Of a stretch of DNA of 64,000 bases, positions 32,996-41,917 are shown piece by piece; positions within the stretch are counted from its first letter, which is position 1, and every line of letters starts with the position of its first letter. The position numbers and the translations under genes are program-made. The stretch comes from Alicycliphilus denitrificans_A (GTDB lineage: Bacteria; Pseudomonadota; Gammaproteobacteria; Burkholderiales; Burkholderiaceae_C): the NCBI RefSeq assembly GCF_044792555.1, contig NZ_CP126238.1:1426001-1490000 (forward strand), written 5' to 3'. The notes below the pieces were generated by a model. It saw only the letters and a list, made by a program, of their open reading frames with translations. It was not told where the DNA came from and did no database searches.

Positions 32996-35900
32996 ATGTT
33001 TGAAAAACTCATTCGATTCTCTATCGAGCAGCGATGGTTGGTGCTTCTAGCGGCCCTGGGCATGGTGGCGCTTGGCGTCTTCAGCTACCAAAAGCTGCCT
33101 ATCGATGCGGTCCCTGACATTACGAACGTCCAGGTTCAGATCAACACCCAGGCCGCAGGCTACTCGCCTTTGGAGACTGAGCAGCGGGTTACATACCCCA
33201 TTGAGACGGTCATGGCTGGCCTGCCAAACCTGGAACAGACCAGGTCGCTTTCGCGGTACGGTCTGTCGCAGGTGACCGTCATTTTTAAAGACGGAACCGA
33301 CATCTATTTTGCTCGCCAGCTCGTCAACGAGCGTATCCAGGAGGCGCGTGACAAGCTGCCTGCAGGCATCACGCCAGCGCTGGGGCCCATCTCGACCGGG
33401 CTGGGCGAAATCTATCTCTGGACTGTAGAAACCAAGGACGGGGCGAAGAAGCCTGACGGCTCGCCCTATACCGCGACAGACCTGCGCGAGATTCAGGACT
33501 GGATCATCAAGCCACAGCTGCGAAATGTTCCAGGCGTGACCGAGATCAACTCCATTGGTGGCTTTGCCAAGGAGTACCAGATTGCACCCATCCCAGAACG
33601 ACTGGCATCCCTGGGCGTGACATTGCAGGATGTAGTCACTGCGCTGGACCGCAATAACGGCAACGTGGGCGCGGGCTATATCGAAAAGCGCGGCGAGCAG
33701 TACCTCATTCGCGCGCCCGGTCAAGTCAAATCGCTGGAAGACATTGGAAACGTGATCCTCAGCAGTGCCAACGGTGTTCCTGTGCGCGTGCGCGACGTGG
33801 CAGAGGTGGGCATTGGCCGAGAGCTGCGCACCGGTGCCGCAACCGACAACGGGCGCGAAGTGGTCCTCGGCACGGTGTTCATGCTGATCGGTGAGAACAG
33901 CCGGACCGTCTCGCAGGCAGTGGACAAGAAGATGTTGGAAGTCAACAAGAGCCTCCCAGAGGGAGTGCACGCGGTGACGGTCTACGACCGTACCGTGCTT
34001 GTTGACAAAGCCATCAGCACGGTGAAGAAGAACCTGCTGGAGGGCGCGGTTCTCGTGATCGTGATCCTGTTCCTCTTTCTGGGCAACATCCGCGCTGCCA
34101 TCATCACGGCAATGGTCATCCCCTTGTCGATGCTCTTCACCTTCACGGGTATGGTCCAGTACAAGGTGAGCGCCAACCTGATGAGCCTGGGAGCGCTGGA
34201 CTTCGGCATCATCATCGATGGCGCTGTGGTGATCGTTGAGAACTGCGTACGGCGCCTTGCCCATGCACAAGCGCACCACGGTCGGCCACTGACGCGGGCC
34301 GAGCGCTTCCATGAGGTGTTCTTGGCATCCCAGGAGTCAAGGCGCCCATTGCTATTCGGCCAGCTCATCATCATGGTGGTGTACCTGCCCATCTTCGCGC
34401 TCACGGGGGTGGAAGGAAAGATGTTCCACCCCATGGCCTTCACTGTGGTCGCTGCTTTGGTGGGCGCAATGATCCTGTCGGTAACCTTCATCCCCGCAGC
34501 GGTAGCCTTGTTCATCGGCAATCGGGTCAGCGAGAAGGAGAACTTCCTGCTGGGCCATGCCAAGCGCTTGTACGGTCCGCTGCTCGACCGTGTCATGGCC
34601 GCAAAGGCGGTCGTACTGACCGCAGCCGCAGTTGCGGTGGTCTTGTGCGGCTTGATCGCCACGCGCATGGGCAGCGAGTTTGTGCCCAATCTCAATGAAG
34701 GCGACTTTGCGATCCAGGCGCTGCGCATCCCAGGCACCAGTCTTTCCCAGTCAGTCCAAATGCAGCAGCAGATTGAAAGGACCTTGAAAGAGAAATTCCC
34801 CGAGATCGAGCGCATTTTCGCCAGAACCGGAACAGCGGAGATCGCCTCAGACCCCATGCCGCCGAACATTTCGGACGGGTACATCATGCTCAAGCCAACG
34901 GCCGAATGGCCCGAACCTCGAAAAACCCGCGACGAACTACTCGCGGCGATTCAGGAAGTCATCGGGAAAATCCCCGGCAACAACTATGAGTTCTCCCAGC
35001 CCATTCAGCTGCGCTTTAACGAGCTGATCTCCGGGGTGCGCAGTGACGTGGCCGTGAAGATCTTCGGTGACGACATGGATGTCCTGAACAAGTCCGCTGA
35101 AGAAGTATCTGCGATGCTGCAGAAGATCCAAGGTTCCTCTGAGGTGAAGGTGGAGCAGACGACGGGCCTTCCTATGCTCACAGTGAACATCGACCGCCAA
35201 AAGGCCGCCCGCTATGGTCTGAACGTCGCCGACATCCAAGACACCGTGGCCACCGCGATTGGTGGTCGTGAGGCGGGCACCATGTTCGAGGGAGACCGCC
35301 GGTTTGACATCTTGGTTCGCTTGCCTGAGGCACTGCGTAACGACTTGGAAGGGATGAAGCGGCTGCCGATACCGCTGCCGCGTTCTGCCAGTGGTACGGA
35401 TGCCAAGACGAACTTCATCCCGCTGGGCGAAGTGGCAACGTTCGAGCTCGCTCCTGGCCCGAATCAGGTGAGCCGAGAAAACGGCAAGCGCCGCATCGTC
35501 GTGAGCACCAACGTGCGCGGGCGCGATGTGGGCTCTTTCGTCGCAGAGGCTGAGCTAGGCCTGGCCCAGATCAAGATTCCTACCGGCTATTGGACGAGCT
35601 GGGGGGGAACCTTCGAGAACTTGCAGTCGGCCACTCAGCGCCTGCAGATCGTCGTGCCGGTGTCCCTGCTGCTGGTTTTTGTGCTGCTATTCGCTATGTT
35701 CGGCAACGTCAAGGATGGTCTGCTGGTCTTCACCGGCATCCCATTCGCTTTGACGGGGGGCATCCTGGCGCTTTGGCTTCGCGACATTCCGATGTCTATC
35801 TCTGCGGCGGTCGGCTTCATCGCGCTTTCTGGGGTGGCCGTGCTCAATGGTCTGGTGATGATTTCGTACATCCGCAGCTTGAGGGAAGGCGGTGTGGGTC

Positions 35901-36184
35901 TTGACGAAGCAATCCGTGACGGAGCGCTCACCCGGCTACGGCCGGTTCTGATGACTGCCCTTGTGGCCTCGCTGGGCTTCATTCCCATGGCCATTGCGAC
36001 AGGTACCGGCGCTGAAGTCCAGCGTCCCCTGGCCACTGTAGTGATCGGCGGAATTCTCTCGTCCACGCTGCTCACGCTTCTCGTACTGCCGATTCTTTAC
36101 CGTCTGGCCCACCGACCCGATGAGGAAGATGAGGATGTGTCTGCTGAGCCATCGCATCCCCCGGACGTGTCTGCGCCCGTGTAG
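32996..36184 (+). CDS. czcA: RND-type Co/Zn/Cd cation exporter
   Basis: A 1062-residue heavy-metal RND pump. The HME1-type motif DFGIIIDGAVVIVEN (about residues 401-415) in the fourth membrane segment distinguishes it from Cu/Ag pumps. QTRSLSRYGLSQVTVIFKDGTDIYFARQLV and the C-terminal DEEDEDV stretch are typical of CzcA. Driven by proton flow, it pumps Zn2+, Cd2+ and Co2+ through CzcB and CzcC out of the cell. The adjacent hairpin at 36190-36218 probably ends the czc transcript. Confidence 0.93.
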   Translation: MFEKLIRFSIEQRWLVLLAALGMVALGVFSYQKLPIDAVPDITNVQVQINTQAAGYSPLETEQRVTYPIETVMAGLPNLEQTRSLSRYGLSQVTVIFKDGTDIYFARQLVNERIQEARDKLPAGITPALGPISTGLGEIYLWTVETKDGAKKPDGSPYTATDLREIQDWIIKPQLRNVPGVTEINSIGGFAKEYQIAPIPERLASLGVTLQDVVTALDRNNGNVGAGYIEKRGEQYLIRAPGQVKSLEDIGNVILSSANGVPVRVRDVAEVGIGRELRTGAATDNGREVVLGTVFMLIGENSRTVSQAVDKKMLEVNKSLPEGVHAVTVYDRTVLVDKAISTVKKNLLEGAVLVIVILFLFLGNIRAAIITAMVIPLSMLFTFTGMVQYKVSANLMSLGALDFGIIIDGAVVIVENCVRRLAHAQAHHGRPLTRAERFHEVFLASQESRRPLLFGQLIIMVVYLPIFALTGVEGKMFHPMAFTVVAALVGAMILSVTFIPAAVALFIGNRVSEKENFLLGHAKRLYGPLLDRVMAAKAVVLTAAAVAVVLCGLIATRMGSEFVPNLNEGDFAIQALRIPGTSLSQSVQMQQQIERTLKEKFPEIERIFARTGTAEIASDPMPPNISDGYIMLKPTAEWPEPRKTRDELLAAIQEVIGKIPGNNYEFSQPIQLRFNELISGVRSDVAVKIFGDDMDVLNKSAEEVSAMLQKIQGSSEVKVEQTTGLPMLTVNIDRQKAARYGLNVADIQDTVATAIGGREAGTMFEGDRRFDILVRLPEALRNDLEGMKRLPIPLPRSASGTDAKTNFIPLGEVATFELAPGPNQVSRENGKRRIVVSTNVRGRDVGSFVAEAELGLAQIKIPTGYWTSWGGTFENLQSATQRLQIVVPVSLLLVFVLLFAMFGNVKDGLLVFTGIPFALTGGILALWLRDIPMSISAAVGFIALSGVAVLNGLVMISYIRSLREGGVGLDEAIRDGALTRLRPVLMTALVASLGFIPMAIATGTGAEVQRPLATVVIGGILSSTLLTLLVLPILYRLAHRPDEEDEDVSAEPSHPPDVSAPV

Positions 36185-36189
36185 TTGAA

Positions 36190-36218
36190 ACGGTCCCGCT
36201 CGCTGATTGCGGGACCGT
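36190..36218 (+). terminator. Hairpin after czcA
   Basis: ACGGTCCCGC (36190-36199) and GCGGGACCGT (36209-36218) form a 10-bp perfect stem five bases after the czcA stop, followed by CCCCTTT. It may attenuate rather than fully stop transcription into the next gene. Confidence 0.65.
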
Positions 36219-36247
36219 CCCCTTTCTCCAACCCCTAAGGAACTGTC

Positions 36248-36628
36248 ATGAAACTCTCACAACTCATTCTTGCCCTGTCAGTGTCGATCTCGGGCGCAGC
36301 CTTCGCTGCGGACAATCACGGCCACGACCTAAAGCCGATGCACGGTGGTGCTGTCGCAGAAGCCAAGGAGGTCGAGTACGAATTCGTTGCCAGCGCCGAC
36401 AAGCTGCAGCTCTATATGCGCGACCATGGAAAGCCAGTTGCCGTGGCGGGAATGACCGCCAAGGTCACGCTGCTGGCAGGCAGCGAGAAACAGGATGTCC
36501 AGCTCCAAGCCGGTGACGGCAAGCTGGAAGCCACGGGCAGTTTCAAAGTCCCCGCCGGTACCAAAGCCGTCGTCGCCGTTTCGAAGGCCGGCAAGTCGGT
36601 TGCCTCCGTGCGTTTCACGCTGAAGTAG
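36248..36628 (+). CDS. Secreted protein of the czc locus
   Basis: A 126-residue protein with a signal peptide (MKLSQLILALSVSISGAAFA) and a mature part beginning ADNHGHDLKPMHGGAVAEAKEVEYEF. The His-rich start, then a beta-rich domain (KVTLLAGSEKQDVQLQAGDG) suggest a periplasmic metal-binding protein with an immunoglobulin-like fold, as is often found 3' of czcA. The exact role is not known. The AAGGA site lies close before ATG 36248. Confidence 0.55.
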   Translation: MKLSQLILALSVSISGAAFAADNHGHDLKPMHGGAVAEAKEVEYEFVASADKLQLYMRDHGKPVAVAGMTAKVTLLAGSEKQDVQLQAGDGKLEATGSFKVPAGTKAVVAVSKAGKSVASVRFTLK

Positions 36629-36639
36629 TACGAAGCCTG

Positions 36640-36668
36640 GCTGGGGGGGGCGCCCTCGCGACGCCCCA
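36640..36668 (+). terminator. GC-rich hairpin after the secreted protein gene
   Basis: CTGGGGGGGGCG pairs imperfectly with CGCCCCAG around a nine-base loop, starting about ten bases after the stop at 36628. There is no clear T-run, so this is a tentative terminator. Confidence 0.4.
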
Positions 36669-36783
36669 GTGTTGATCCATTTTTCGCAGTCCGTTCATGT
36701 CAAAGCAGCTGACTACATATCGGCGAGTTCGATCCGCCCATCGGCAACATGCCTGTGCTGGAGGCTAAAAAAAGGAGCGATCC

Positions 36784-37041
36784 ATGTCAATGCAGGTGGC
36801 ACAGGTCGCGCTTTTTGCCAAGCTGTTCTGGATTTGGATCGGCTTGTTGACCTCCGTGTTTGTGTTTTGGAGGTTGCGGCGTATCTGGCTCAAACGCCAC
36901 CCGCCATTGGACGTGAGACTCAAGTACAGCCGACGCTTGGCCAAGAGACTGAGGGATCGGCAGGCAATGCGTTTGAAATACCGAAAAGCACCGAAATCGC
37001 GGCACCGCCAGATGCAATCCAAGGAAACAGACCGTGGGTAA
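36784..37041 (+). CDS. Small single-span membrane protein
   Basis: An 85-residue protein with an excellent ribosome-binding site (GGAG seven bases before ATG 36784). One membrane helix (LFAKLFWIWIGLLTSVFVFW, residues 10-29) is followed by a strongly basic tail (RLRRIWLKRHPPL, then RRLAKRLRDRQAMRLKYRKAPK). No family recognised. It overlaps the alternative start of the following lipoprotein gene and probably shares a transcript with it. Confidence 0.5.
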   Translation: MSMQVAQVALFAKLFWIWIGLLTSVFVFWRLRRIWLKRHPPLDVRLKYSRRLAKRLRDRQAMRLKYRKAPKSRHRQMQSKETDRG

Positions 37042-37108
37042 AAGTGCCGGAGTCGCTGACAAACCTGCAGTCGCTGATCAACAACCTCCACAGCAAAGAA
37101 TCAGATCC

Positions 37109-37669
37109 ATGACAAAAATTCCTGCACATTCAGGCACCCGCCGCCTCTGCGTGATCCTTACTTCTGTGCTGGCTGCTAGCTTGCTGGCGGGTTGTGCTAC
37201 CCCTACTGGGGCCGATCCTTCCGCAGAAGCGCCATACTGTTACAAAGCCAGGAAGGGTCGAGTAATCGCATGCACTCGGGTGCCCGCACCCAGCCTGAAT
37301 GCCGACGCTCAGGCGAAGCGCTTTAATCCCGATCCGAATGCGCTCACCGTCTATGTCGTGCGGCGCAACTGGGGAGATGGCGGGCGCTTTGTCAAGATCA
37401 GCGCGGATAACGAAATGACCGCAGAGACACTCCCTAACACGATGGTGCGCTTCAAGTTGAAGCCAGGAACGCATACGTTCACCTTGGATTTCGAAGGAGA
37501 GCGTCAAGTCGCAACTGTGGATGGCAAAGCCGGTGACCTACGATTTCTTCGTATCGATGGAACGGTTTGGGCGTGGAAGAGCACGTTTGTATGGACGACT
37601 GACGGCGAGGATGCTATTCGGGAAAGGGCTTACAAGGCTCGCCTGGTCTCCGACCTGACGGTCAAGTGA
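37109..37669 (+). CDS. Lipoprotein, DUF2846-like
   Basis: From ATG 37109 the sequence starts MTKIPAHSGTRRLCVILTS and has a lipobox LLAGC (Cys at about residue 28), so it is a lipoprotein. The mature part, with ALTVYVVRRNWGDGGRFVKISADN and LKPGTHTFTLDF, recalls the DUF2846 beta-sandwich family. A GTG at 37034 with AAGGAA upstream would add 25 residues and is a real alternative, but it would push the signal peptide inward. Its function at this locus is unknown. Confidence 0.55.
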   Translation: MTKIPAHSGTRRLCVILTSVLAASLLAGCATPTGADPSAEAPYCYKARKGRVIACTRVPAPSLNADAQAKRFNPDPNALTVYVVRRNWGDGGRFVKISADNEMTAETLPNTMVRFKLKPGTHTFTLDFEGERQVATVDGKAGDLRFLRIDGTVWAWKSTFVWTTDGEDAIRERAYKARLVSDLTVK

Positions 37670-37702
37670 CCTCGGGGGAGCAGACAAAAAAATACCGGGG
37701 GT

Positions 37703-37921
37703 TCAGTGAACGTGTTGATGGTGCACGTCAGGAGCATGGGGATGGGCGTGGGTCATAGGTTCATGGGTGTGCATGTGACTGTGGCTGCCCTTTGGCATCA
37801 CAGCGTGCGTATGTGAATGGTGCCCATCGTCGTGCCGGTGGGCATGCTCATGCTCCAGCACCTCGTGCGTGTGCTCATGTCCATGGCTTTCCGCCAGATG
37901 GAGCACTACTCCCGCCAACAT
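37703..37921 (-). CDS. His-rich 72-residue protein abutting the Tn21-type repeat
   Basis: MLAGVVLHLAESHGHEHTHEVL at the start and 23 His in 72 residues. ATG 37921 is the base immediately before the transposon inverted repeat (37922), and a TGA is in frame four codons upstream inside the repeat. The gene is either a complete small metal-binding protein whose start coincides with the insertion or, more likely, the C-terminal part of a longer protein cut by the transposon. High His content suggests Zn/Ni/Co buffering. Confidence 0.5.
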   Translation of the reverse strand: MLAGVVLHLAESHGHEHTHEVLEHEHAHRHDDGHHSHTHAVMPKGSHSHMHTHEPMTHAHPHAPDVHHQHVH

Positions 37922-37959
37922 GGGGGCACCTCAGAAAACGGAAAATAAAGCACGCTAAG
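37922..37959. repeat. 38-bp terminal inverted repeat of a Tn21-type transposon
   Basis: The segment begins GGGGGCACCTCAGAAAACGG and ends CACGCTAAG. It matches, from memory, the mer-side terminal repeat of Tn21. The last five bases overlap the end of merR. The opposite repeat and the tnpR-tnpA genes are not present in the window. Confidence 0.85.
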
Positions 37960-38389
37960 GCATAGCTGACCTTGCCAGGCCTGCTTCGCCCTGTAGTGAC
38001 GCGATCAACGGGCAGGAAACATTCCCCTTTCGTGCATGGCAGGCGCACACGAGTTCAGACAGCACGGTTTCCATGCGCGCCAAGTCGGCCATCTTCTCGC
38101 GCACGTCCTTGAGCTTGTGTTCGGCCAGGCTGCTGGCCTCCTCGCAGTGGGTGCCATCGTCGAGCCGCAACAGCTCGGCAATCTCGTCCAGACTGAACCC
38201 CAGCCGCTGTGCCGATTTCACGAATTTCACCCGAACCACGTCCGCCTCCCCATAGCGGCGGATGCTGCCGTAAGGCTTGTCCGGTTCCGGCAACAGGCCC
38301 TTGCGCTGATAGAAGCGGATTGTCTCCACGTTGACCCCGGCCGCCTTGGCAAAAACGCCAATGGTCAGGTTTTCCAAATTATTTTCCAT
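37955..38389 (-). CDS. merR: MerR mercury-responsive regulator
   Basis: A 144-residue protein from ATG 38389 (MENNLENLTIGVFAKAAGVNV), the usual length for Tn21/Tn501 MerR. Helix-turn-helix VETIRFYQRKGLLPEPDKPYGSIRRY; the Hg(II)-binding cysteines fall at residues 82, 117 and 126. MerR represses and, with mercury, activates the divergent merTPCADE operon through the dyad at 38401-38416. Confidence 0.95.
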   Translation of the reverse strand: MENNLENLTIGVFAKAAGVNVETIRFYQRKGLLPEPDKPYGSIRRYGEADVVRVKFVKSAQRLGFSLDEIAELLRLDDGTHCEEASSLAEHKLKDVREKMADLARMETVLSELVCACHARKGNVSCPLIASLQGEAGLARSAMP

Positions 38390-38394
38390 ATCGC

Positions 38395-38425
38395 TTGACT
38401 CCGTACATGAGTACGGAAGTAAGGT
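38395..38425 (+). promoter_or_regulatory. mer operator-promoter
   Basis: -35 TTGACT (38395-38400), the MerR dyad CCGTACATGAGTACGG (38401-38416) in the spacer and a TAAGGT-like -10 box. The long (19-bp) spacer is the hallmark of MerR-activated promoters. Confidence 0.9.
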
Positions 38426-38460
38426 TACGCTATCCAATCCAAATTCAAAAGGGCCAACGT

Positions 38461-38811
38461 ATGTCTGAACCACAAAACGGGCGCGGTGCGCTCTTCGCCG
38501 GCGGGCTGGCCGCCATTCTTGCATCGACCTGCTGCCTGGGGCCGCTAGTACTGGTCGCCCTGGGCTTCTCCGGTGCTTGGATCGGCAACCTGACGGTGCT
38601 GGAACCCTATCGACCGTTGTTCATCGGCGCGGCGCTAGTGGCGCTGTTCTTCGCCTGGAAGCGGATTTACCGGCCCGTGCAGGCATGCAAGCCAGGTGAG
38701 GTCTGCGCGATTCCGCAGGTGCGCGCCACCTACAAGCTGATTTTCTGGATCGTGGCCGTGCTGGTCCTGGTCGCGCTTGGATTTCCCTATGTCGTTCCAT
38801 TTTTCTATTAA
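38461..38811 (+). CDS. merT: Mercuric ion transport protein MerT
   Basis: A 116-residue inner-membrane protein starting MSEPQNGRGALFAGG. It has three membrane helices, the vicinal Cys pair in ASTCCLGPLV (residues 24-25) and a second pair region in VQACKPGEVCAIP. It takes Hg(II) from MerP to MerA. First gene of the mer structural operon. Confidence 0.95.
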   Translation: MSEPQNGRGALFAGGLAAILASTCCLGPLVLVALGFSGAWIGNLTVLEPYRPLFIGAALVALFFAWKRIYRPVQACKPGEVCAIPQVRATYKLIFWIVAVLVLVALGFPYVVPFFY

Positions 38812-38824
38812 CCAGGAGTTCATC

Positions 38825-39100
38825 ATGAAGAAACTGTTTGCCTCCCTTGCCCTCGCCGCCGCTGTTGCCCCGGTGTGGGCCGCTACCCAGACCGTCACGC
38901 TAGCGGTTCCCGGCATGACTTGCGCCGCCTGCCCGATCACAGTCAAGAAAGCGCTCTCCAAGGTCGAAGGCGTGAGCAAGGTCGATGTGGGCTTCGAGAA
39001 GCGCGAGGCCGTCGTCACTTTTGACGACACCAAGGCCAGCGTACAGAAGCTGACCAAGGCCACCGCAGACGCCGGCTATCCGTCCAGCGTCAAGCAGTGA
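38825..39100 (+). CDS. merP: Periplasmic mercury-binding protein MerP
   Basis: A 91-residue secreted protein (signal peptide MKKLFASLALAAAVAPVWAA) with the HMA motif GMTCAACPITVKKAL. It scavenges Hg(II) in the periplasm and passes it to MerT. ATG 38825 matches known MerP length. Confidence 0.95.
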   Translation: MKKLFASLALAAAVAPVWAATQTVTLAVPGMTCAACPITVKKALSKVEGVSKVDVGFEKREAVVTFDDTKASVQKLTKATADAGYPSSVKQ

Positions 39101-39135
39101 GCCAGCAAGCCAACGACAACAGCGAGAGCCGCTTC

Positions 39136-39558
39136 ATGGGACTGATGACACGCATTGCCGATAAAACCGGCGCGCTCGGCAGCGTCGTTTCCGCGATGGG
39201 CTGCGCCGCCTGCTTTCCAGCCCTCGCCAGCTTCGGCGCGGCCATCGGGCTGGGCTTCTTGAGCCAGTACGAGGGACTGTTCATCAGCCGCCTGCTGCCG
39301 CTGTTTGCCGCGCTGGCCTTCCTGGCGAACGCGCTGGGTTGGTTCAGTCATCGGCAATGGCTGCGCAGTCTGCTCGGCATGATCGGCCCGGCCATCGTGT
39401 TTGCGGCCACGGTCTGGCTGCTCGGCAACTGGTGGACGGCGAACCTGATGTACGTCGGCCTGGCCTTGATGATTGGGGTGTCGATCTGGGACTTCGTGTC
39501 GCCGGCGCATCGCCGTTGCGGACCGGACGGCTGCGAACTCCCCGCCAAGCGCTTGTGA
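39136..39558 (+). CDS. merC: Mercury transporter MerC
   Basis: A 140-residue inner-membrane protein from ATG 39136 (MGLMTRIADKTGALGSVVSAM), the length known for Tn21 MerC. A GTG at 39097, overlapping the merP stop, is the alternative start and would add 13 residues. Four membrane helices; Cys pair in MGCAACFPA and a second in RRCGPDGCELP. An additional Hg(II) importer, present in Tn21-type but not Tn501-type operons. Confidence 0.93.
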   Translation: MGLMTRIADKTGALGSVVSAMGCAACFPALASFGAAIGLGFLSQYEGLFISRLLPLFAALAFLANALGWFSHRQWLRSLLGMIGPAIVFAATVWLLGNWWTANLMYVGLALMIGVSIWDFVSPAHRRCGPDGCELPAKRL

Positions 39559-39609
39559 AAGACGGCTGACCGTGCGACACGGCGGCCCACACGAATAAGG
39601 AACGATGGT

Positions 39610-41304
39610 ATGAGCACTCTCAAAATCACCGGCATGACTTGCGACTCGTGCGCAGTGCATGTCAAGGACGCCCTGGAGAAAGTGCCCGGCGTGCAATCAG
39701 CGGATGTCTCCTACGCCAAGGGCAGCGCCAAGCTCGCCATTGAGGTCGGCACGTCACCCGACGCGCTGACGGCCGCTGTAGCTGGACTCGGTTATCGGGC
39801 CACGCTGGCCGATGCCCCCTCAGTTTCGACGCCGGGCGGATTGCTCGACAAGATGCGCGATCTGCTGGGCAGAAACGACAAGACGGGTAGCAGCGGCGCA
39901 TTGCATATCGCCGTCATCGGCAGCGGCGGGGCCGCGATGGCAGCGGCGCTGAAGGCCGTCGAGCAAGGCGCACGTGTCACGCTGATCGAGCGCGGCACCA
40001 TCGGCGGCACCTGCGTCAATGTCGGTTGTGTGCCGTCCAAGATCATGATCCGCGCCGCCCATATCGCCCATCTGCGCCGGGAAAGCCCGTTCGATGGCGG
40101 CATCGCCGCTACCACGCCGACCATCCAGCGCACGGCGCTGCTGGCCCAGCAGCAGGCCCGCGTCGATGAACTGCGCCACGCCAAGTACGAAGGCATCTTG
40201 GAGGGCAATCCGGCGATCACTGTGCTGCACGGCTCCGCCCGCTTTAAGGACAATCGCAACCTGATCGTGCAACTCAACGACGGCGGCGAGCGCGTGGTGG
40301 CATTCGACCGCTGCCTGATCGCCACCGGCGCGAGCCCGGCCGTGCCGCCGATTCCCGGCCTGAAAGACACTCCGTACTGGACTTCCACTGAAGCGCTGGT
40401 CAGCGAGACGATTCCTAAGCGCCTGGCCGTGATTGGCTCATCAGTGGTGGCGCTGGAGCTGGCGCAGGCGTTCGCCCGACTCGGAGCGAAGGTGACGATC
40501 CTGGCTCGCAGCACGCTGTTCTTCCGCGAAGACCCAGCTATAGGCGAAGCCGTCACGGCCGCATTCCGCATGGAGGGCATCGAGGTGAGGGAACACACCC
40601 AGGCCAGCCAGGTCGCGTATATCAATGGTGAAGGGGACGGCGAATTCGTGCTCACCACGGCGCACGGCGAACTGCGCGCCGACAAGCTGCTGGTCGCCAC
40701 CGGCCGCGCGCCCAACACACGCAAGCTGGCACTGGATGCGACGGGCGTCACGCTCACCCCGCAAGGCGCTATCGTCATCGACCCCGGCATGCGTACAAGC
40801 GTGGAACACATCTACGCCGCAGGCGACTGCACCGACCAGCCGCAGTTCGTCTATGTGGCGGCAGCGGCCGGCACTCGCGCCGCGATCAACATGACCGGCG
40901 GTGACGCGGCCCTGAACCTGACCGCGATGCCGGCCGTGGTGTTCACCGACCCGCAAGTGGCGACCGTAGGCTACAGCGAGGCGGAAGCGCACCATGACGG
41001 CATCAAAACTGATAGTCGCACGCTAACGCTGGACAACGTGCCGCGCGCGCTCGCCAACTTCGACACGCGCGGCTTCATCAAACTGGTGGTTGAAGAAGGC
41101 AGCGGACGACTGATCGGCGTGCAGGCAGTGGCCCCGGAAGCGGGCGAACTGATCCAGACGGCCGCACTGGCGATTCGCAACCGGATGACGGTGCAGGAAC
41201 TGGCCGACCAGTTGTTCCCCTACCTGACGATGGTCGAAGGGTTGAAGCTCGCGGCGCAGACCTTCAACAAGGATGTGAAGCAGCTTTCCTGCTGCGCCGG
41301 GTGA
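39610..41304 (+). CDS. merA: Mercuric reductase MerA
   Basis: A 564-residue flavoenzyme that reduces Hg(II) to volatile Hg(0) with NADPH. N-terminal HMA domain GMTCDSCAVHV (residues 8-18), FAD-binding IGSGGAAMAAAL, redox active site GGTCVNVGCVPSK with Cys 135 and 140, and C-terminal Cys pair LSCCAG (561-562). Complete. Confidence 0.96.
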   Translation: MSTLKITGMTCDSCAVHVKDALEKVPGVQSADVSYAKGSAKLAIEVGTSPDALTAAVAGLGYRATLADAPSVSTPGGLLDKMRDLLGRNDKTGSSGALHIAVIGSGGAAMAAALKAVEQGARVTLIERGTIGGTCVNVGCVPSKIMIRAAHIAHLRRESPFDGGIAATTPTIQRTALLAQQQARVDELRHAKYEGILEGNPAITVLHGSARFKDNRNLIVQLNDGGERVVAFDRCLIATGASPAVPPIPGLKDTPYWTSTEALVSETIPKRLAVIGSSVVALELAQAFARLGAKVTILARSTLFFREDPAIGEAVTAAFRMEGIEVREHTQASQVAYINGEGDGEFVLTTAHGELRADKLLVATGRAPNTRKLALDATGVTLTPQGAIVIDPGMRTSVEHIYAAGDCTDQPQFVYVAAAAGTRAAINMTGGDAALNLTAMPAVVFTDPQVATVGYSEAEAHHDGIKTDSRTLTLDNVPRALANFDTRGFIKLVVEEGSGRLIGVQAVAPEAGELIQTAALAIRNRMTVQELADQLFPYLTMVEGLKLAAQTFNKDVKQLSCCAG

Positions 41305-41321
41305 GGACAAGGAGGTGTGCG

Positions 41322-41684
41322 ATGAGCGCCTACACGGTATCGCAACTGGCCCATAACGCTGGGGTGAGCGTACATATCGTGCGCGACTACCTGGTGCGCG
41401 GCTTGTTACGGCCGGTGGCCTGCACCGCGGGCGGCTACGGCGTGTTCGACGATGCGGCCTTGCAACGGCTGTGCTTCGTGCGCGCGGCCTTTGAGGCGGG
41501 TATCGGCCTGGATGCCCTGGCGCGGCTGTGCCGTGCGCTCGACGCAGCGGACGGCGCACAAGCCGCAGCGCAGCTTGCCGTGCTGCGCCAGTTGGTCGAG
41601 CGGCGGCGCGCGGCGTTGGCCCATCTGGACGCGCAACTGGCCTCCATGCCAGCCGAGCGGGCGCACGAGGAGGCATTGCCGTGA
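41322..41684 (+). CDS. merD: MerD secondary regulator
   Basis: A 120-residue MerR-like protein from ATG 41322, preceded by AAGGAGG. Helix-turn-helix VSVHIVRDYLVRGLLRPVACTAGGYGVF. MerD antagonises MerR at the mer promoter and helps shut the operon off. Confidence 0.93.
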   Translation: MSAYTVSQLAHNAGVSVHIVRDYLVRGLLRPVACTAGGYGVFDDAALQRLCFVRAAFEAGIGLDALARLCRALDAADGAQAAAQLAVLRQLVERRRAALAHLDAQLASMPAERAHEEALP

Positions 41685-41917
41685 ACGCCCCTGACAAACT
41701 GCCGCCCGAGACGCGCCAACCCGTTTCCGGCTACCTGTGGGGTGCGCTGGCCGTGTTGACCTGCCCCTGCCATCTGCCGATTCTCGCCGCCGTGCTGGCC
41801 GGGACGACCGCCGGTGCCTTCCTTGGCGAGCATTGGGGTGTTGCCGCGCTCGCGCTGACCGGCTTGTTCGTTCTGGCCGTAACGCGGCTGCTGCGCGCCT
41901 TCCGGGGCGGATCATGA
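41681..41917 (+). CDS. merE: MerE, broad-spectrum mercury transporter
   Basis: A 78-residue membrane protein from GTG 41681, overlapping the merD stop. It has two membrane helices and the metal-binding Cys pair [14 protein letters not shown]. Same length and order as in Tn21 and Tn501. Confidence 0.92.

Noticed and set aside
33047..34312. A 421-residue minus-strand frame opposite czcA
   Set aside because: Antisense of a well-defined RND pump; composition is typical of a shadow frame.
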